Assembly: GCA_002424625.1 (NCBI GenBank)
Contig: DIKR01000067.1
Coordinates: forward strand, 1-12,033
Reading direction: 5' to 3'
DNA length: 12,033 nucleotides
Origin: Desulfuromonadaceae bacterium UBA5613
GTDB lineage: Bacteria; Desulfobacterota; Desulfuromonadia; Desulfuromonadales; UBA2197
In this document: piece after piece, positions 1 to 7,176 of the stretch
Layout of the letters: the number at the start of each line of letters is the position of its first letter
How positions within the stretch are numbered: the stretch's first letter is position 1
Translations under genes and position numbers: made by a program
The notes under the pieces: generated by a model
What the model was told of the DNA's origin: nothing
Database searches by the model: none
The model's input: only the letters and a program-made list of their open reading frames with translations

Positions 1-19
1 CTGCGCTACATCCCGACAT
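1..19 (-). CDS. 5' end of an unidentified gene (partial, runs off left edge)
   Basis: On the minus strand an ATG at 19-17 opens a frame reading M-S-G-C-S-A before the window ends. It is preceded by an AAAAGGAAG Shine-Dalgarno sequence a few bases upstream, and further up by a promoter-like element (45-70). It starts about 85 bases after the mltA stop on the same strand, so it could be transcribed on its own or read through from mltA. Six codons are too few to identify the product. The call rests only on the start signal and its spacing. Confidence 0.45.
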
Positions 20-44
20 GACTTCCTTTTAACAGACGGCTTTA

Positions 45-70
45 TTAGCATGGGCGGGGAGGAAATGCAA
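45..70 (-). promoter_or_regulatory. Possible promoter for the left-edge gene
   Basis: Reading the minus strand, TTGCAT (70-65) is followed by ATGCTAA (51-45). These resemble a -35 box and a -10 region, and lie at a sensible distance from the ATG at 19. The spacing to TGCTAA is only 14 bases, shorter than the usual 16-18; an alternative TAATAA at 47-42 gives 17 but is a poorer -10. A closely similar arrangement precedes cysS at 3402-3428, which is the main reason for listing it. Weak call based on sequence alone. Confidence 0.3.
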
Positions 71-79
71 GCCGATTTT

Positions 80-93
80 GTTGCATATGCAAC
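80..93. repeat. Perfect 14-bp palindrome, possible operator
   Basis: GTTGCATATGCAAC is a perfect inverted repeat of 14 bases with no spacer. It lies between the mltA stop and the promoter-like element for the left-edge gene, just upstream of the putative -35. That position would suit a dimeric regulator's binding site. A second palindrome, TAAACGTTTA, lies four bases away at 98-107 and includes the mltA stop codon. Neither is followed by a T-run on the minus strand, so neither looks like a terminator. Which protein would bind is unknown. Confidence 0.35.
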
Positions 94-104
94 ACGCTAA
101 ACGT

Positions 105-1319
105 TTACTTCGGGTCCGGGGCGGTCTCTGTTATCACCGGTCGCGGCAGCAGCACCCACATCTTCCCTTTCTGCTTCATCCGTCCCGCCAAAGCTCCGGC
201 CGCTTCCCCTTGTCCCCAGAAGAAATCGGCCCGCACCGCACCACGGATGGCACCGCCGGTGTCGTGGGCGACAACCAGTCGCTGTAACGGCTCTTTGCTG
301 CTGGGCCGGGTGGTGGAAAGGAAGACCGGGGCGCCGAGAGGGATGGTACGGGGATCGACGGCGATACTGCGTTCGGCAGTCAGGGGGATGCCGAGCGCGC
401 CGGGGGCCGTTGCCGGGCTGCCGGGGAGGATTGAAAAGAAGATATAGCTGGCGTTTTCATTGAGCAGCGCCGCGGTCTCGTCGGGGTTTTTCTGTGCCCA
501 GGCTTTGATGTTCTGCATCGACATCTGATCTTTGGTCATCTCGCCGCGCTCAAGGAGGAGTTTGCCGATGGAGCGAAAGGGGTAGCCGTTCTGGTCGGCA
601 AAGTGGACCATCACTGCGCTGCCGTCGTCAAGGAGGACGCGTCCCGACCCTTGAATATGCATAAAGAAGAGTTCGACCGGATCGTCGATCCAGAGGAGTT
701 CCTTGCCGGCGAGGAGGGTTGGATCGGCATCGAGTTCGGCCCGGCTGTAGTAGGGGACGACTTTGCGTCCGACCAGCCGGCCGCGCAGCCGGTAGTTGGC
801 GAGATCGGGGTAGACGCTGCGCAGATCGACAATCAGCAGGTCGTCAGGGAGGGAGTAGAGGGGGTAGCGGTAGCGGTCGCTGCGCTGGCGGCTGCCGTTG
901 ATGTTGGGGATGTAATAGCCGGTAACCAGACCGGTATCGCTGCCGTCGGAGTTGCGCACCTGATGCGGGATGAAGCGCTCTTCGAAAAATTTCCGGACAA
1001 CGTCACGGTCGGCTGCGACCAGTCCGGCCTCAGCGCAGACCGCGCTCCACTCCGGTCGTTTTTTAATACTGACGCACCCCTTGAGAAAGGCGTCGAGAGC
1101 AACGGTGGGGTCGTCAAGGTACCAACCTTCGACAGCGTCCCAGTCGACCGGGGTGAGGGGGAGGACCGGCAGCGCTGGCGCTACCGGTTCCAGGGGCGCT
1201 ACCGGTTCCTCTTGGGGAGGTGCAGGTAACGGCACCTCCGTGACCGGTGCGGGGAGCGTACAGGCGTTGAGGCAGCAAAGAACGAAAAGGGTCACAAGAA
1301 GTTTCAAAAAAGAGGTCAT
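105..1319 (-). CDS. mltA: MltA-family membrane-bound lytic murein transglycosylase (lipoprotein)
   Basis: The product is predicted to cleave the MurNAc-GlcNAc bond of peptidoglycan, forming 1,6-anhydro ends, from a lipid-anchored position in the periplasm. The 404-residue protein begins with a lipoprotein signal peptide (hydrophobic residues about 5-18, lipobox LNAC with Cys20). A Pro-rich linker follows (about 22-57), then the MltA domain, including FFMHIQGSGR near 218-227. It ends with a 3D domain: VDPRTIPLG (Asp322), AHDTGGAIRG (Asp353) and ADFFWG (Asp365). Asp365 aligns by motif with the catalytic Asp of E. coli MltA. The frame can be extended upstream to 1403, but the start at 1319 is preferred because it alone gives a proper signal peptide and creates an ATGA overlap with the pilin-like gene ahead. 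That overlap suggests translational coupling; the Shine-Dalgarno is weak. Confidence 0.9.
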   Translation of the reverse strand: MTSFLKLLVTLFVLCCLNACTLPAPVTEVPLPAPPQEEPVAPLEPVAPALPVLPLTPVDWDAVEGWYLDDPTVALDAFLKGCVSIKKRPEWSAVCAEAGLVAADRDVVRKFFEERFIPHQVRNSDGSDTGLVTGYYIPNINGSRQRSDRYRYPLYSLPDDLLIVDLRSVYPDLANYRLRGRLVGRKVVPYYSRAELDADPTLLAGKELLWIDDPVELFFMHIQGSGRVLLDDGSAVMVHFADQNGYPFRSIGKLLLERGEMTKDQMSMQNIKAWAQKNPDETAALLNENASYIFFSILPGSPATAPGALGIPLTAERSIAVDPRTIPLGAPVFLSTTRPSSKEPLQRLVVAHDTGGAIRGAVRADFFWGQGEAAGALAGRMKQKGKMWVLLPRPVITETAPDPK

Positions 1320-1870
1320 TGGCTCACAGGCTTGTCGGGGAGGGGCTGAAACTTCTCTGGCTGCGGCGGGATGGCACTTTCCGGGGTATAGGTGAATTCC
1401 CACTTGTCGTAGCTGGAAGCACTTTTGAAATTCTCGTATTCTTCCGGGAAACCGTCCTGGCGGAAGGGGGCAAGGGTGCTGTTGCTGCGCACCCCTTTGA
1501 TCCGCCCGAGGTTCTGGACAGTAACACTGCCCCCCCTGACGTCGCCACCGGCACTGATCAACTCGAACTCGCTATTGGTAAAGGGATCGAGGTAGAGCTT
1601 GCGCAGATGGCGCTTGGTCTGCAGTGAGCGCGGATCCTTGAGCAGATCTTCCAGGGATTCGGGGTAGGCATCTTGCCCCCCCTGGCCGCTCGTGTAGTAG
1701 CTTTCAATGGCCCGGCGGTACTGATCGCCACGGAAAAAAAGCTCCTCTTCGCGTTCGCGTTGCATAACCTGTGACCAGGTCTGCCCGGTCAGGCCGAGCA
1801 TCAAGCCGATTACCATAATGGCGAAAAGGACAGTAAAGAGGGTCATCCCTCGCTGCGAAGAGAGGCGCAT
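1316..1870 (-). CDS. Type II secretion / type IV pilin-like protein (pseudopilin)
   Basis: The 184-residue protein starts with a short basic leader, MRLSSQRG, followed by MTLFTVLFAIMVIGLMLGL. This is the class III (prepilin-type) signal: a Gly8/Met9 cleavage site ahead of a hydrophobic helix that spans the membrane and packs in pilin fibres. Residue +5 of the mature protein is Thr instead of the usual Glu. The rest is soluble and moderately charged, with a Pro-rich C-terminus. The start at 1870 is chosen because it places the leader correctly and lies 10 bases after the cysS stop; an upstream ATG at 1972 would bury the leader and overlap cysS by about 90 bp. No strong Shine-Dalgarno is seen, so it may be coupled to cysS. 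No other secretion or pilus genes lie nearby, so its role in a T2SS, in pili or in neither is open. Confidence 0.75.
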   Translation of the reverse strand: MRLSSQRGMTLFTVLFAIMVIGLMLGLTGQTWSQVMQREREEELFFRGDQYRRAIESYYTSGQGGQDAYPESLEDLLKDPRSLQTKRHLRKLYLDPFTNSEFELISAGGDVRGGSVTVQNLGRIKGVRSNSTLAPFRQDGFPEEYENFKSASSYDKWEFTYTPESAIPPQPEKFQPLPDKPVSQ

Positions 1871-1880
1871 CGCTATCAGC

Positions 1881-3353
1881 TTATTTGCACTTCCAGGTTG
1901 TCCCCTGGGGGCTGTCGAGAAGGAGGATCCCTTTGGCGGCGAGCTCGTCGCGAATCTGGTCGGAGCGGGCAAAGTCGCGATTGGCTCGAGCAGCCTGACG
2001 TTCGCTGATCAGCCCTTCGATCGCTGCCGAACTCAGCCCGGTCTCATCCAGATCTGCATGTTTCTGTTTCTCCAGCCAGACTGACGGCGCCGAGATAAAG
2101 AGACCAAGGACGTTGCCGAGCTTGATCATGCTGTTGCTGGCGGAGTTGACGGCGGTCGCGGCAGCGCTGTCAAAAGCGAGCTCGGGGATTGCCGTTACCC
2201 GGTTCAGGGCCCGGGTCAGATCGAAAAAGTGACCGATGACCAGAGCGGTGTTGAAGTCATCGTCCATCGCTTCCTTGAATCGAGATTCGAGGCTGCTTGC
2301 CCGGTCGCTCAGCTCTGCAATCTCTTCCCGCTCCGGCTGATTGCTCCGCGGCTGCGTCTGCGGCACAAAGTTACTGGCGTTCGCCAGGGCTTGATAAAAA
2401 CGGGTCAAGCCGAGGCGTGCTTCGTCAAGATTCTGATCCGAGAAGTCGATGGGGGAACGGTAGTGGGCGGTGAGGATGAAGAAGCGCAGCACTTCGGCGT
2501 CGTAAGTCTTGAGAATGTCGCGAATGGTGAAGAAGTTGCCGAGGGACTTGCTCATCTTCTCATGATTGACATTGACAAAGCCGTTGTGCAGCCAGTACTT
2601 GACAAAGGGTTTGCCGGTCGCCCCTTCGCTCTGGGCGATTTCATTTTCATGATGGGGGAAGACCAGGTCTTTACCGCCGCCGTGGATGTCGAAAGTCTCG
2701 CCGAGGTACTGTATGCTCATCGCCGAACATTCGATGTGCCAGCCGGGACGCCCCGGGCCCCAGGGGGATTCCCAGGCCGGCTCTCCGGCTTTGGCGCTTT
2801 TCCACAGGGCAAAGTCCATGGGATGGCGTTTGAGTTCTCCCGGCGCAATACGGGCGCCGGCGCGCATTTCATCCATATTGCGCTTGGAGAGTTTCAGGTA
2901 GTCAGGGAAGCTCTCGACCGCGTAATAGACATCGCCGCCGCTGGCGTAGGCGCGGCCGCCAGCGATCAGACGCTCCACCAGGGTGATGATCTGGCTGATA
3001 TGCTGGGTCGCCTTCGGCTCGATCGTCGGTTTCAGCAGGCCGAGGGCCGCCATATCTTCGTCAAAGGCGCTGATAAACTCTTCGGCGAGGAGGGTGCTGT
3101 CGATGCCGCGTTCGTTGGCGCGATTGATGATTTTGTCGTCGACGTCGGTGTAGTTGCGGACATAGGTGACGTCATATCCGGAAAACTGCAGATAGCGGTA
3201 GATGATGTCAAAGACGATGTTGGCGCGGGCATGACCGACATGGCAGTAGTCATAAACAGTAACGCCGCAGACGTACATGCCGACGTGTCCCGGCCGCAGC
3301 GGCACAAACTCTTCTTTGCCGCCACTCAAGGTATTATAAAGACGCAGAGACAT
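1881..3353 (-). CDS. cysS: Cysteinyl-tRNA synthetase
   Basis: Class I aminoacyl-tRNA synthetase that charges tRNA-Cys with cysteine in the cytoplasm. The 490-residue length is typical. Visible signatures are the HIGH-type motif HVGH (38-41), the KMSKS loop (266-270, in HEKMSKSLGNF), and the zinc ligands Cys29, Cys209, His234 and Glu238, which sit in the same contexts as in E. coli CysS (CGVTVYD, IECSAMS, HHENE). The C-terminal part is the helical anticodon-recognition region. The start at 3353 (MSLRLYN) is chosen over one nine codons upstream because AGGAG lies about six bases ahead of it and the family begins here. It is the first gene of a probable cysS, pilin-like, mltA transcription unit. 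Confidence 0.97.
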   Translation of the reverse strand: MSLRLYNTLSGGKEEFVPLRPGHVGMYVCGVTVYDYCHVGHARANIVFDIIYRYLQFSGYDVTYVRNYTDVDDKIINRANERGIDSTLLAEEFISAFDEDMAALGLLKPTIEPKATQHISQIITLVERLIAGGRAYASGGDVYYAVESFPDYLKLSKRNMDEMRAGARIAPGELKRHPMDFALWKSAKAGEPAWESPWGPGRPGWHIECSAMSIQYLGETFDIHGGGKDLVFPHHENEIAQSEGATGKPFVKYWLHNGFVNVNHEKMSKSLGNFFTIRDILKTYDAEVLRFFILTAHYRSPIDFSDQNLDEARLGLTRFYQALANASNFVPQTQPRSNQPEREEIAELSDRASSLESRFKEAMDDDFNTALVIGHFFDLTRALNRVTAIPELAFDSAAATAVNSASNSMIKLGNVLGLFISAPSVWLEKQKHADLDETGLSSAAIEGLISERQAARANRDFARSDQIRDELAAKGILLLDSPQGTTWKCK

Positions 3354-3401
3354 GAAAACTCCTGGGAAGGGTCGCGCCAATCCGGCGCTGGTGTGCCATT
3401 T

Positions 3402-3428
3402 TTAGCATAAATGGGCATGGAAATGCAA
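3402..3428 (-). promoter_or_regulatory. Possible cysS promoter
   Basis: In the 104-bp gap between the response regulator stop and cysS, the minus strand reads TTGCAT (3428-3423) then TATGCTAA (3409-3402). TATGCT matches a -10 box at four of six positions, but its spacing to TTGCAT is shorter than normal, so the true -35 may lie slightly upstream. The flanking sequence resembles the element at 45-76. No strong terminator for the upstream two-component operon is visible in the gap, so read-through is also possible. Confidence 0.35.
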
Positions 3429-3457
3429 AGCCGGGCAGGGAAAAATCCACGGCACGG

Positions 3458-4213
3458 TTACGGTTTTATGTTCCCTTTGTAGCGCTTGAGCCAGTTCTGG
3501 AGTTCCGTTTCTTCACTCTCCAGTTCAAAGGCGTTGATCAGGCCGCGGCGGATCGAGACCGAGACCGCACGATTGCGCAGGTTAAAGGCATCGCCGACTT
3601 TGTCGCTCTGAAACTGATCGAGATCGAGGCCGAGTTTGCCGTACAGGGAGTTGAGGCGGCTCTGTACGCCGCGCCGTGACAGATAACGGCGTTGGGCAAT
3701 CAGGTTGTCGGTAAGGCCGAGGGAGATATCGACCAGGGCTTCATATTCGATGTCAGAAAGGGCGGTCTGGCTGTGGCCGGTGCGTCCCTGCACCTTGCGG
3801 ACTTCGGGGTCGATCCAGCATTGGTCATCAAAGAGGACAGTGGCGATAGCGGCAGCGATCCGCTCCCGCGGGTTCGATTTGAGAATATAGCCGTAGACGG
3901 TCTCGGCCGGGACAATCCGCGCCAGGGCGCGGACATACATCTCGTCTTTGTGTTGACTCCACAGGACAATGCGTGCCTTGGGATTGCGGCTCCACAGGGC
4001 CTTGGCAAAGTCGATACCGTTGAGCTCGGGCATCTGAATATCGCTGACCACCAACGGTTCCTCCCGCGCCAGAGCCATCTCCAGGGCGATCAGGCCGTTT
4101 TGGGCCCGCTGGATGCGACAGGACCGGTCAGGATAGGCGAGAAAGATCGATTCGAGAAATTCGAAGTCCTTGGGATTGTCTTCAGCGATCAGGATGTCGG
4201 TGATCTTCTCCAT
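3458..4213 (-). CDS. NarL-type response regulator with divergent HTH and extended C-terminus
   Basis: Cytoplasmic partner of the kinase encoded 12 bases upstream. The receiver domain (about 5-125) shows the acidic pair Glu11/Asp12, the phospho-acceptor Asp58 (SDIQMPELNG), Ser86 at the switch position and Lys112, so it should be phosphorylatable. After a linker, residues 152-196 (LSDIEYEAL to LYGKLGL) read as a LuxR/NarL-type helix-turn-helix. It keeps the YGKLGL ending but is otherwise divergent, with an Arg-rich turn (AQRRYLSRRGVQSRL). About 55 further residues follow, including an acidic stretch (FELESEETE); NarL-type proteins normally stop near the end of the HTH, at about 210-220 residues against 251 here. 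DNA binding is likely but the target is unknown. A short GGCGG-like Shine-Dalgarno precedes the ATG. Confidence 0.85.
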   Translation of the reverse strand: MEKITDILIAEDNPKDFEFLESIFLAYPDRSCRIQRAQNGLIALEMALAREEPLVVSDIQMPELNGIDFAKALWSRNPKARIVLWSQHKDEMYVRALARIVPAETVYGYILKSNPRERIAAAIATVLFDDQCWIDPEVRKVQGRTGHSQTALSDIEYEALVDISLGLTDNLIAQRRYLSRRGVQSRLNSLYGKLGLDLDQFQSDKVGDAFNLRNRAVSVSIRRGLINAFELESEETELQNWLKRYKGNIKP

Positions 4214-4225
4214 AAATTGCCGCCT

Positions 4226-5581
4226 TTAGGGGGTTGTGCGATAGGAAAGCTCAAAACGGGTGCCGCTGCTGAAGCGGGAGGGGCCCCAGACGATCTGGGC
4301 ATTGATGATGCGGGCCCGTTCGCGCATGTTGTTGAGGCCTCGCCCCGCCGTTGGCGCGGTTTCCGCATCGAAACCGCTGCCGTTGTCCTCGACCGAGAGG
4401 ACGAAATCATCATTGCGCCGTTCGATAACGACCTCGTAGCGACTGGCGTGGGCGTGGCGAATGACATTGTGAATCGCTTCGAGGGCAATGCGGTAGATGG
4501 CGAGCTGGATATGTCGCGGCAGGACGAGTTCGGCACTGGCCGGAGAGATGTAGAGTTGGTATTCCGGTAATCCTTCACGAGACATGGCACGCTCAAGAAA
4601 CGATTCAAGAGCGGCTGCGAGGCCGAGAATGTCGAGGGATTGCGGATGGAGATCTTCCATGACTTCGCGGAGATTGGCCATGGCCCGGCGGAGATCCTCC
4701 TCAAGCTGTTGCGTCTTTTCCGAGCATTGACCGTTGTGCAGCACTTCAAGATCGCGCTGTACCGCAGAAAGATCGGCGAGAGTCTGGTCGTGCAGATCCC
4801 GGGCAATGCGGCGGCGTTCTTCTTCTGCGCCTTCGAGGAGCTTTTCGGTGCTGACGACGCGGATCAGTCGCTCGGTCATACGGTTGATTGAAATCGCCAG
4901 ATCGTCAAGCTCGTCCTGCGCCTTGCCGGGGAAGGGGAGGGGGCTGAGATCGCCATTGGCGATGCGACTGGCATTCTGGGTTAACAGGTTGATGCGGTAC
5001 AGGATTTGTCTTGCAAAGGTCAGCGCAATAAAGACGCCGATGAGAATTGCCACAATCAGGACGAACGTGCCGATGGTGGTGGTACGGTAAACGATTTCGG
5101 TAATATCGCGATTGTTTTTGTTCTGGAGAATTTCGCGTTCGCGTTGAATCTCTTCGCTGAGAGCATTGAGCTGACTGCGCAGTTCAATAACGGCGTTGCG
5201 GTAATCTCCGCCGTCGAAGCTCCGCTCGGGATTAAGCTTTTCTGCCAAATCGACCAGTTGGGCGGCGTCAGGGAGCATGTCCTGAATAGTTCGCAGGGAG
5301 CCGAGCAGCCGCGCATAAAGGTGTCGCATCTCATCGTGGCGTTTGCCGTCAAAGGCATCTTCCGACTCTTCAAGATGGACGGCGCTGCCGAGAGCATAAA
5401 GTCGCTTGGTTGCCAGATCCGCTTCGACCAGGGCAATAAAGGCGGCGCGGAGCTGGTTTGACGCCTGATTCTTCTTCGACATATCCCAGTAGGTATACTG
5501 GAGAAAAGCGAGAAGCAGGGTCAAAAGGAGAAGAACTGTTGCCGGGGCAAGGATAATCTTGAATTTCAGGGGCAGGCGCAT
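4226..5581 (-). CDS. NarX/DegS-like sensor histidine kinase (HisKA_3 type)
   Basis: Membrane sensor kinase of 451 residues. Segments in order: a first transmembrane helix (about 9-28), a periplasmic helical domain of about 140 residues, a second helix (about 169-190), a HAMP linker (about 191-243), a HisKA_3 dimerisation domain with phospho-acceptor His264 (RIARDLHDQT), and a HATPase_c domain. The ATPase part shows the N-box Asn372 (EAIHNVIRHAH), DNGSG (399-403) and GRGLNNM (413-419). All residues for autophosphorylation appear intact. The periplasmic part is rich in charged helix and has no ligand motif that I recognise, so the stimulus is unknown. It is the first gene of a two-gene operon with the NarL-type regulator. 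The ribosome binding site ahead of its ATG is poor, and a short hairpin lies in the leader (5616-5631). Confidence 0.9.
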   Translation of the reverse strand: MRLPLKFKIILAPATVLLLLTLLLAFLQYTYWDMSKKNQASNQLRAAFIALVEADLATKRLYALGSAVHLEESEDAFDGKRHDEMRHLYARLLGSLRTIQDMLPDAAQLVDLAEKLNPERSFDGGDYRNAVIELRSQLNALSEEIQREREILQNKNNRDITEIVYRTTTIGTFVLIVAILIGVFIALTFARQILYRINLLTQNASRIANGDLSPLPFPGKAQDELDDLAISINRMTERLIRVVSTEKLLEGAEEERRRIARDLHDQTLADLSAVQRDLEVLHNGQCSEKTQQLEEDLRRAMANLREVMEDLHPQSLDILGLAAALESFLERAMSREGLPEYQLYISPASAELVLPRHIQLAIYRIALEAIHNVIRHAHASRYEVVIERRNDDFVLSVEDNGSGFDAETAPTAGRGLNNMRERARIINAQIVWGPSRFSSGTRFELSYRTTP

Positions 5582-5615
5582 GGTTGAAAGATATCACAGC
5601 ATTAAAGGGAATGCA

Positions 5616-5631
5616 CTGTGCGATAGCACAG
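5616..5631 (-). repeat. Small hairpin in the leader of the NarX-like kinase gene
   Basis: CTGTGC and GCACAG form a perfect 6-bp stem around a 4-base loop. It lies in the 95-bp gap between the CusS-like kinase stop and the NarX-like kinase start, about 35 bases before that start. The neighbouring stretch 5632-5665 is very GC-rich with a GCCCGGGC palindrome. No T-run follows on the minus strand, so it does not look like a standard terminator. It could be an attenuating structure, an operator, or chance. Confidence 0.3.
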
Positions 5632-5676
5632 CTGCCCGGGCCGGGCTTGGCCTGCGCCGCTGCGGGGTTTTTGTGT

Positions 5677-7176
5677 TCATGATGGTGCTGCTGTCGACGG
5701 GTCAGGGAGCAGGGTGGGGTCGAGGGGGAGGTAAATGATAAATTCACTCCCTTGGCCAGGGGTGGAGAAGACGCGGATACGGCCTTGATGGGCGGAGATG
5801 ATCGCCTTGACGATGGAGAGTCCCAGTCCGGTGCCGCCGATATTGCGGTTGCGGGCTTCGTCGACCCGGTAAAAGCGCTCAAAGATATGGGGAAGATGTT
5901 CGGCCGGAATCCCCATGCCGGTGTCGCGCACGTGAATCTCCGCTTCGTTTGCAGCGCTCAGCGCCAGGATGAGAGTTATTTCCCCCTCTTCCGGGGTATA
6001 TTTAATGGCATTGGTGACAAAATTGAGGAGGGCGCGATGCAGGTGCATCTGGTCTGCGCGAATATAAACTTCGCGGTCGACCTGCATTTGCAGGATGGTT
6101 GAAATCTTTTTTGCTTCGCCAAGGGTTTTGCTGTGAATGTAAAGGTCCTGGAGAAGATCGTTAAGACTGAAGAGGCTAAGATTCAGGTGGAATTCTCCGG
6201 ATTCACTCTTTGCGAGCTGGAGAAGACCCTCAGTAATCCGTTCCATCCGTTCAATCTCTTCGAGGTTTGAGGTTAAGGTTTGCCGCAGTTCCTCCTCCCC
6301 CTTGGACCAGCGCAGCGAAACTTCCGTCTCCCCTTTGAGGATGGCGAGGGGGGTACGCAGTTCATGGGAAGCATCGCCAGTAAATTGTTTGATCCGGCTG
6401 AAGGAGTTGGCGAGACGCTCCAGGGTTTCGTTGAAGCTGATACTGAGATCGGTCAGCTCGTTCCTTTTTTTGTTAACGGGGAGGCGAAGATTGAGGTTCT
6501 CAGCGGTAATTTTGCGGATGGCGTCGGTAATTTGCCGCAGTGGCGAAAGGGCGCGACCGGCAAGAAACCAGCCGCACCCGCTCAACAATAAAATCAGCAA
6601 TGGCGTATAGATGATCCGTTTCCAAAGCAATAGTGCCAGGGCGGTGTCGTTCGCTTCCAGGTTCTCGCCGATTTGCAGGACTTCAACCAGGCGGTCGTTA
6701 TCGTAACGGGGGAGGGTCATCACCCGGTAGCGTTCACGTGTCCCGCGCGTAAAGGGTTCATCACTCATCTCGCTGCTAAAGGTTTCAAAGTAGGCCCCCC
6801 CCTGACTGAGGTGGCGCAAGGCGCGGCGATTGAGGGGGAAGCGCAGTTCACCAAGATTCTCGGTGACACAAATCACTTCGCCGCGGGGGCTGCGTTGCTG
6901 GATCGCGACCCCCCAGTTGTAGCGGTACACAAAATTTTTGAGCTCCTGACACTCTGTTATTTCTGCTTGGGTGGTGTTTTCCGCTCCTTGGTGAGTCAGA
7001 TCGCCGAGAATATCGCCGGTCCGGGCCAAACGACTGTCGGTATTCCCTTCGAGGATCGTGGCGAGATGCCGATCCCAGAAAGTTTCGCTGGAGAGCATCA
7101 GAATCGCCAGGGTCAAGGCAAACCACAGGGTCAGCTTGAAGCGAATCGAGGAGCGGATGGGGGGGCGGTTGGACAA
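5677..7176 (-). CDS. CusS-like (OmpR-partner) sensor histidine kinase, TTG start
   Basis: Membrane sensor kinase of 499 residues resembling heavy-metal or envelope-stress sensors. It has a first transmembrane helix (about 13-31) and a periplasmic sensor of about 150 residues with two cysteines (Cys76, Cys103) that could pair or bind a ligand. A second helix (about 185-206), HAMP (about 207-258) and HisKA with His271 (DASHELRTPLAIL) follow. HATPase_c shows Asn389 (NFVTNAIKYTP), DTGMG (418-422), the F-box FERFYR and GGTGLGLS (447-454). The start is TTG at 7176-7174, directly after the regulator's TAA. It is accepted because a perfect AGGAGG lies five bases upstream and the next in-frame Met (27) would remove most of helix 1. 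No metal-efflux genes are in view, so the signal is not assigned. Confidence 0.9.
   Translation of the reverse strand: MSNRPPIRSSIRFKLTLWFALTLAILMLSSETFWDRHLATILEGNTDSRLARTGDILGDLTHQGAENTTQAEITECQELKNFVYRYNWGVAIQQRSPRGEVICVTENLGELRFPLNRRALRHLSQGGAYFETFSSEMSDEPFTRGTRERYRVMTLPRYDNDRLVEVLQIGENLEANDTALALLLWKRIIYTPLLILLLSGCGWFLAGRALSPLRQITDAIRKITAENLNLRLPVNKKRNELTDLSISFNETLERLANSFSRIKQFTGDASHELRTPLAILKGETEVSLRWSKGEEELRQTLTSNLEEIERMERITEGLLQLAKSESGEFHLNLSLFSLNDLLQDLYIHSKTLGEAKKISTILQMQVDREVYIRADQMHLHRALLNFVTNAIKYTPEEGEITLILALSAANEAEIHVRDTGMGIPAEHLPHIFERFYRVDEARNRNIGGTGLGLSIVKAIISAHQGRIRVFSTPGQGSEFIIYLPLDPTLLPDPSTAAPS

Noticed and set aside
603..1229. A 208-codon plus-strand open frame opposite mltA
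   Set aside because: Val/Ala/Gly-rich translation typical of a codon-structure shadow; mltA is clearly the real gene.
1871..1972. Upstream start at 1972 for the pilin-like gene
   Set aside because: It would overlap cysS by about 90 bp and put a non-leader sequence ahead of the prepilin signal.
2229..3410. A 393-codon open frame on the plus strand, antisense to cysS
   Set aside because: It lies almost wholly opposite a certain gene. Its translation shows no recognisable domain, and long antisense frames are expected in GC-rich coding DNA.
3430..3457. Possible terminator after the NarL-type regulator (CCGTGCC region with a following T-run on the minus strand)
   Set aside because: The bases around CCGTGCCGTGG do not pair into a stable stem.
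3692..4570. A 292-codon plus-strand open frame crossing the NarL-type regulator and its kinase
   Set aside because: It spans the antisense of two well-supported genes with intact motifs; no domain or good start signal is seen.
5632..5676. Possible terminator after the CusS-like kinase (GC-rich stretch next to a TTTTT run)
   Set aside because: The T-run is on the plus strand, the wrong strand for ending the minus-strand operon, and no clean stem with a workable loop can be drawn.
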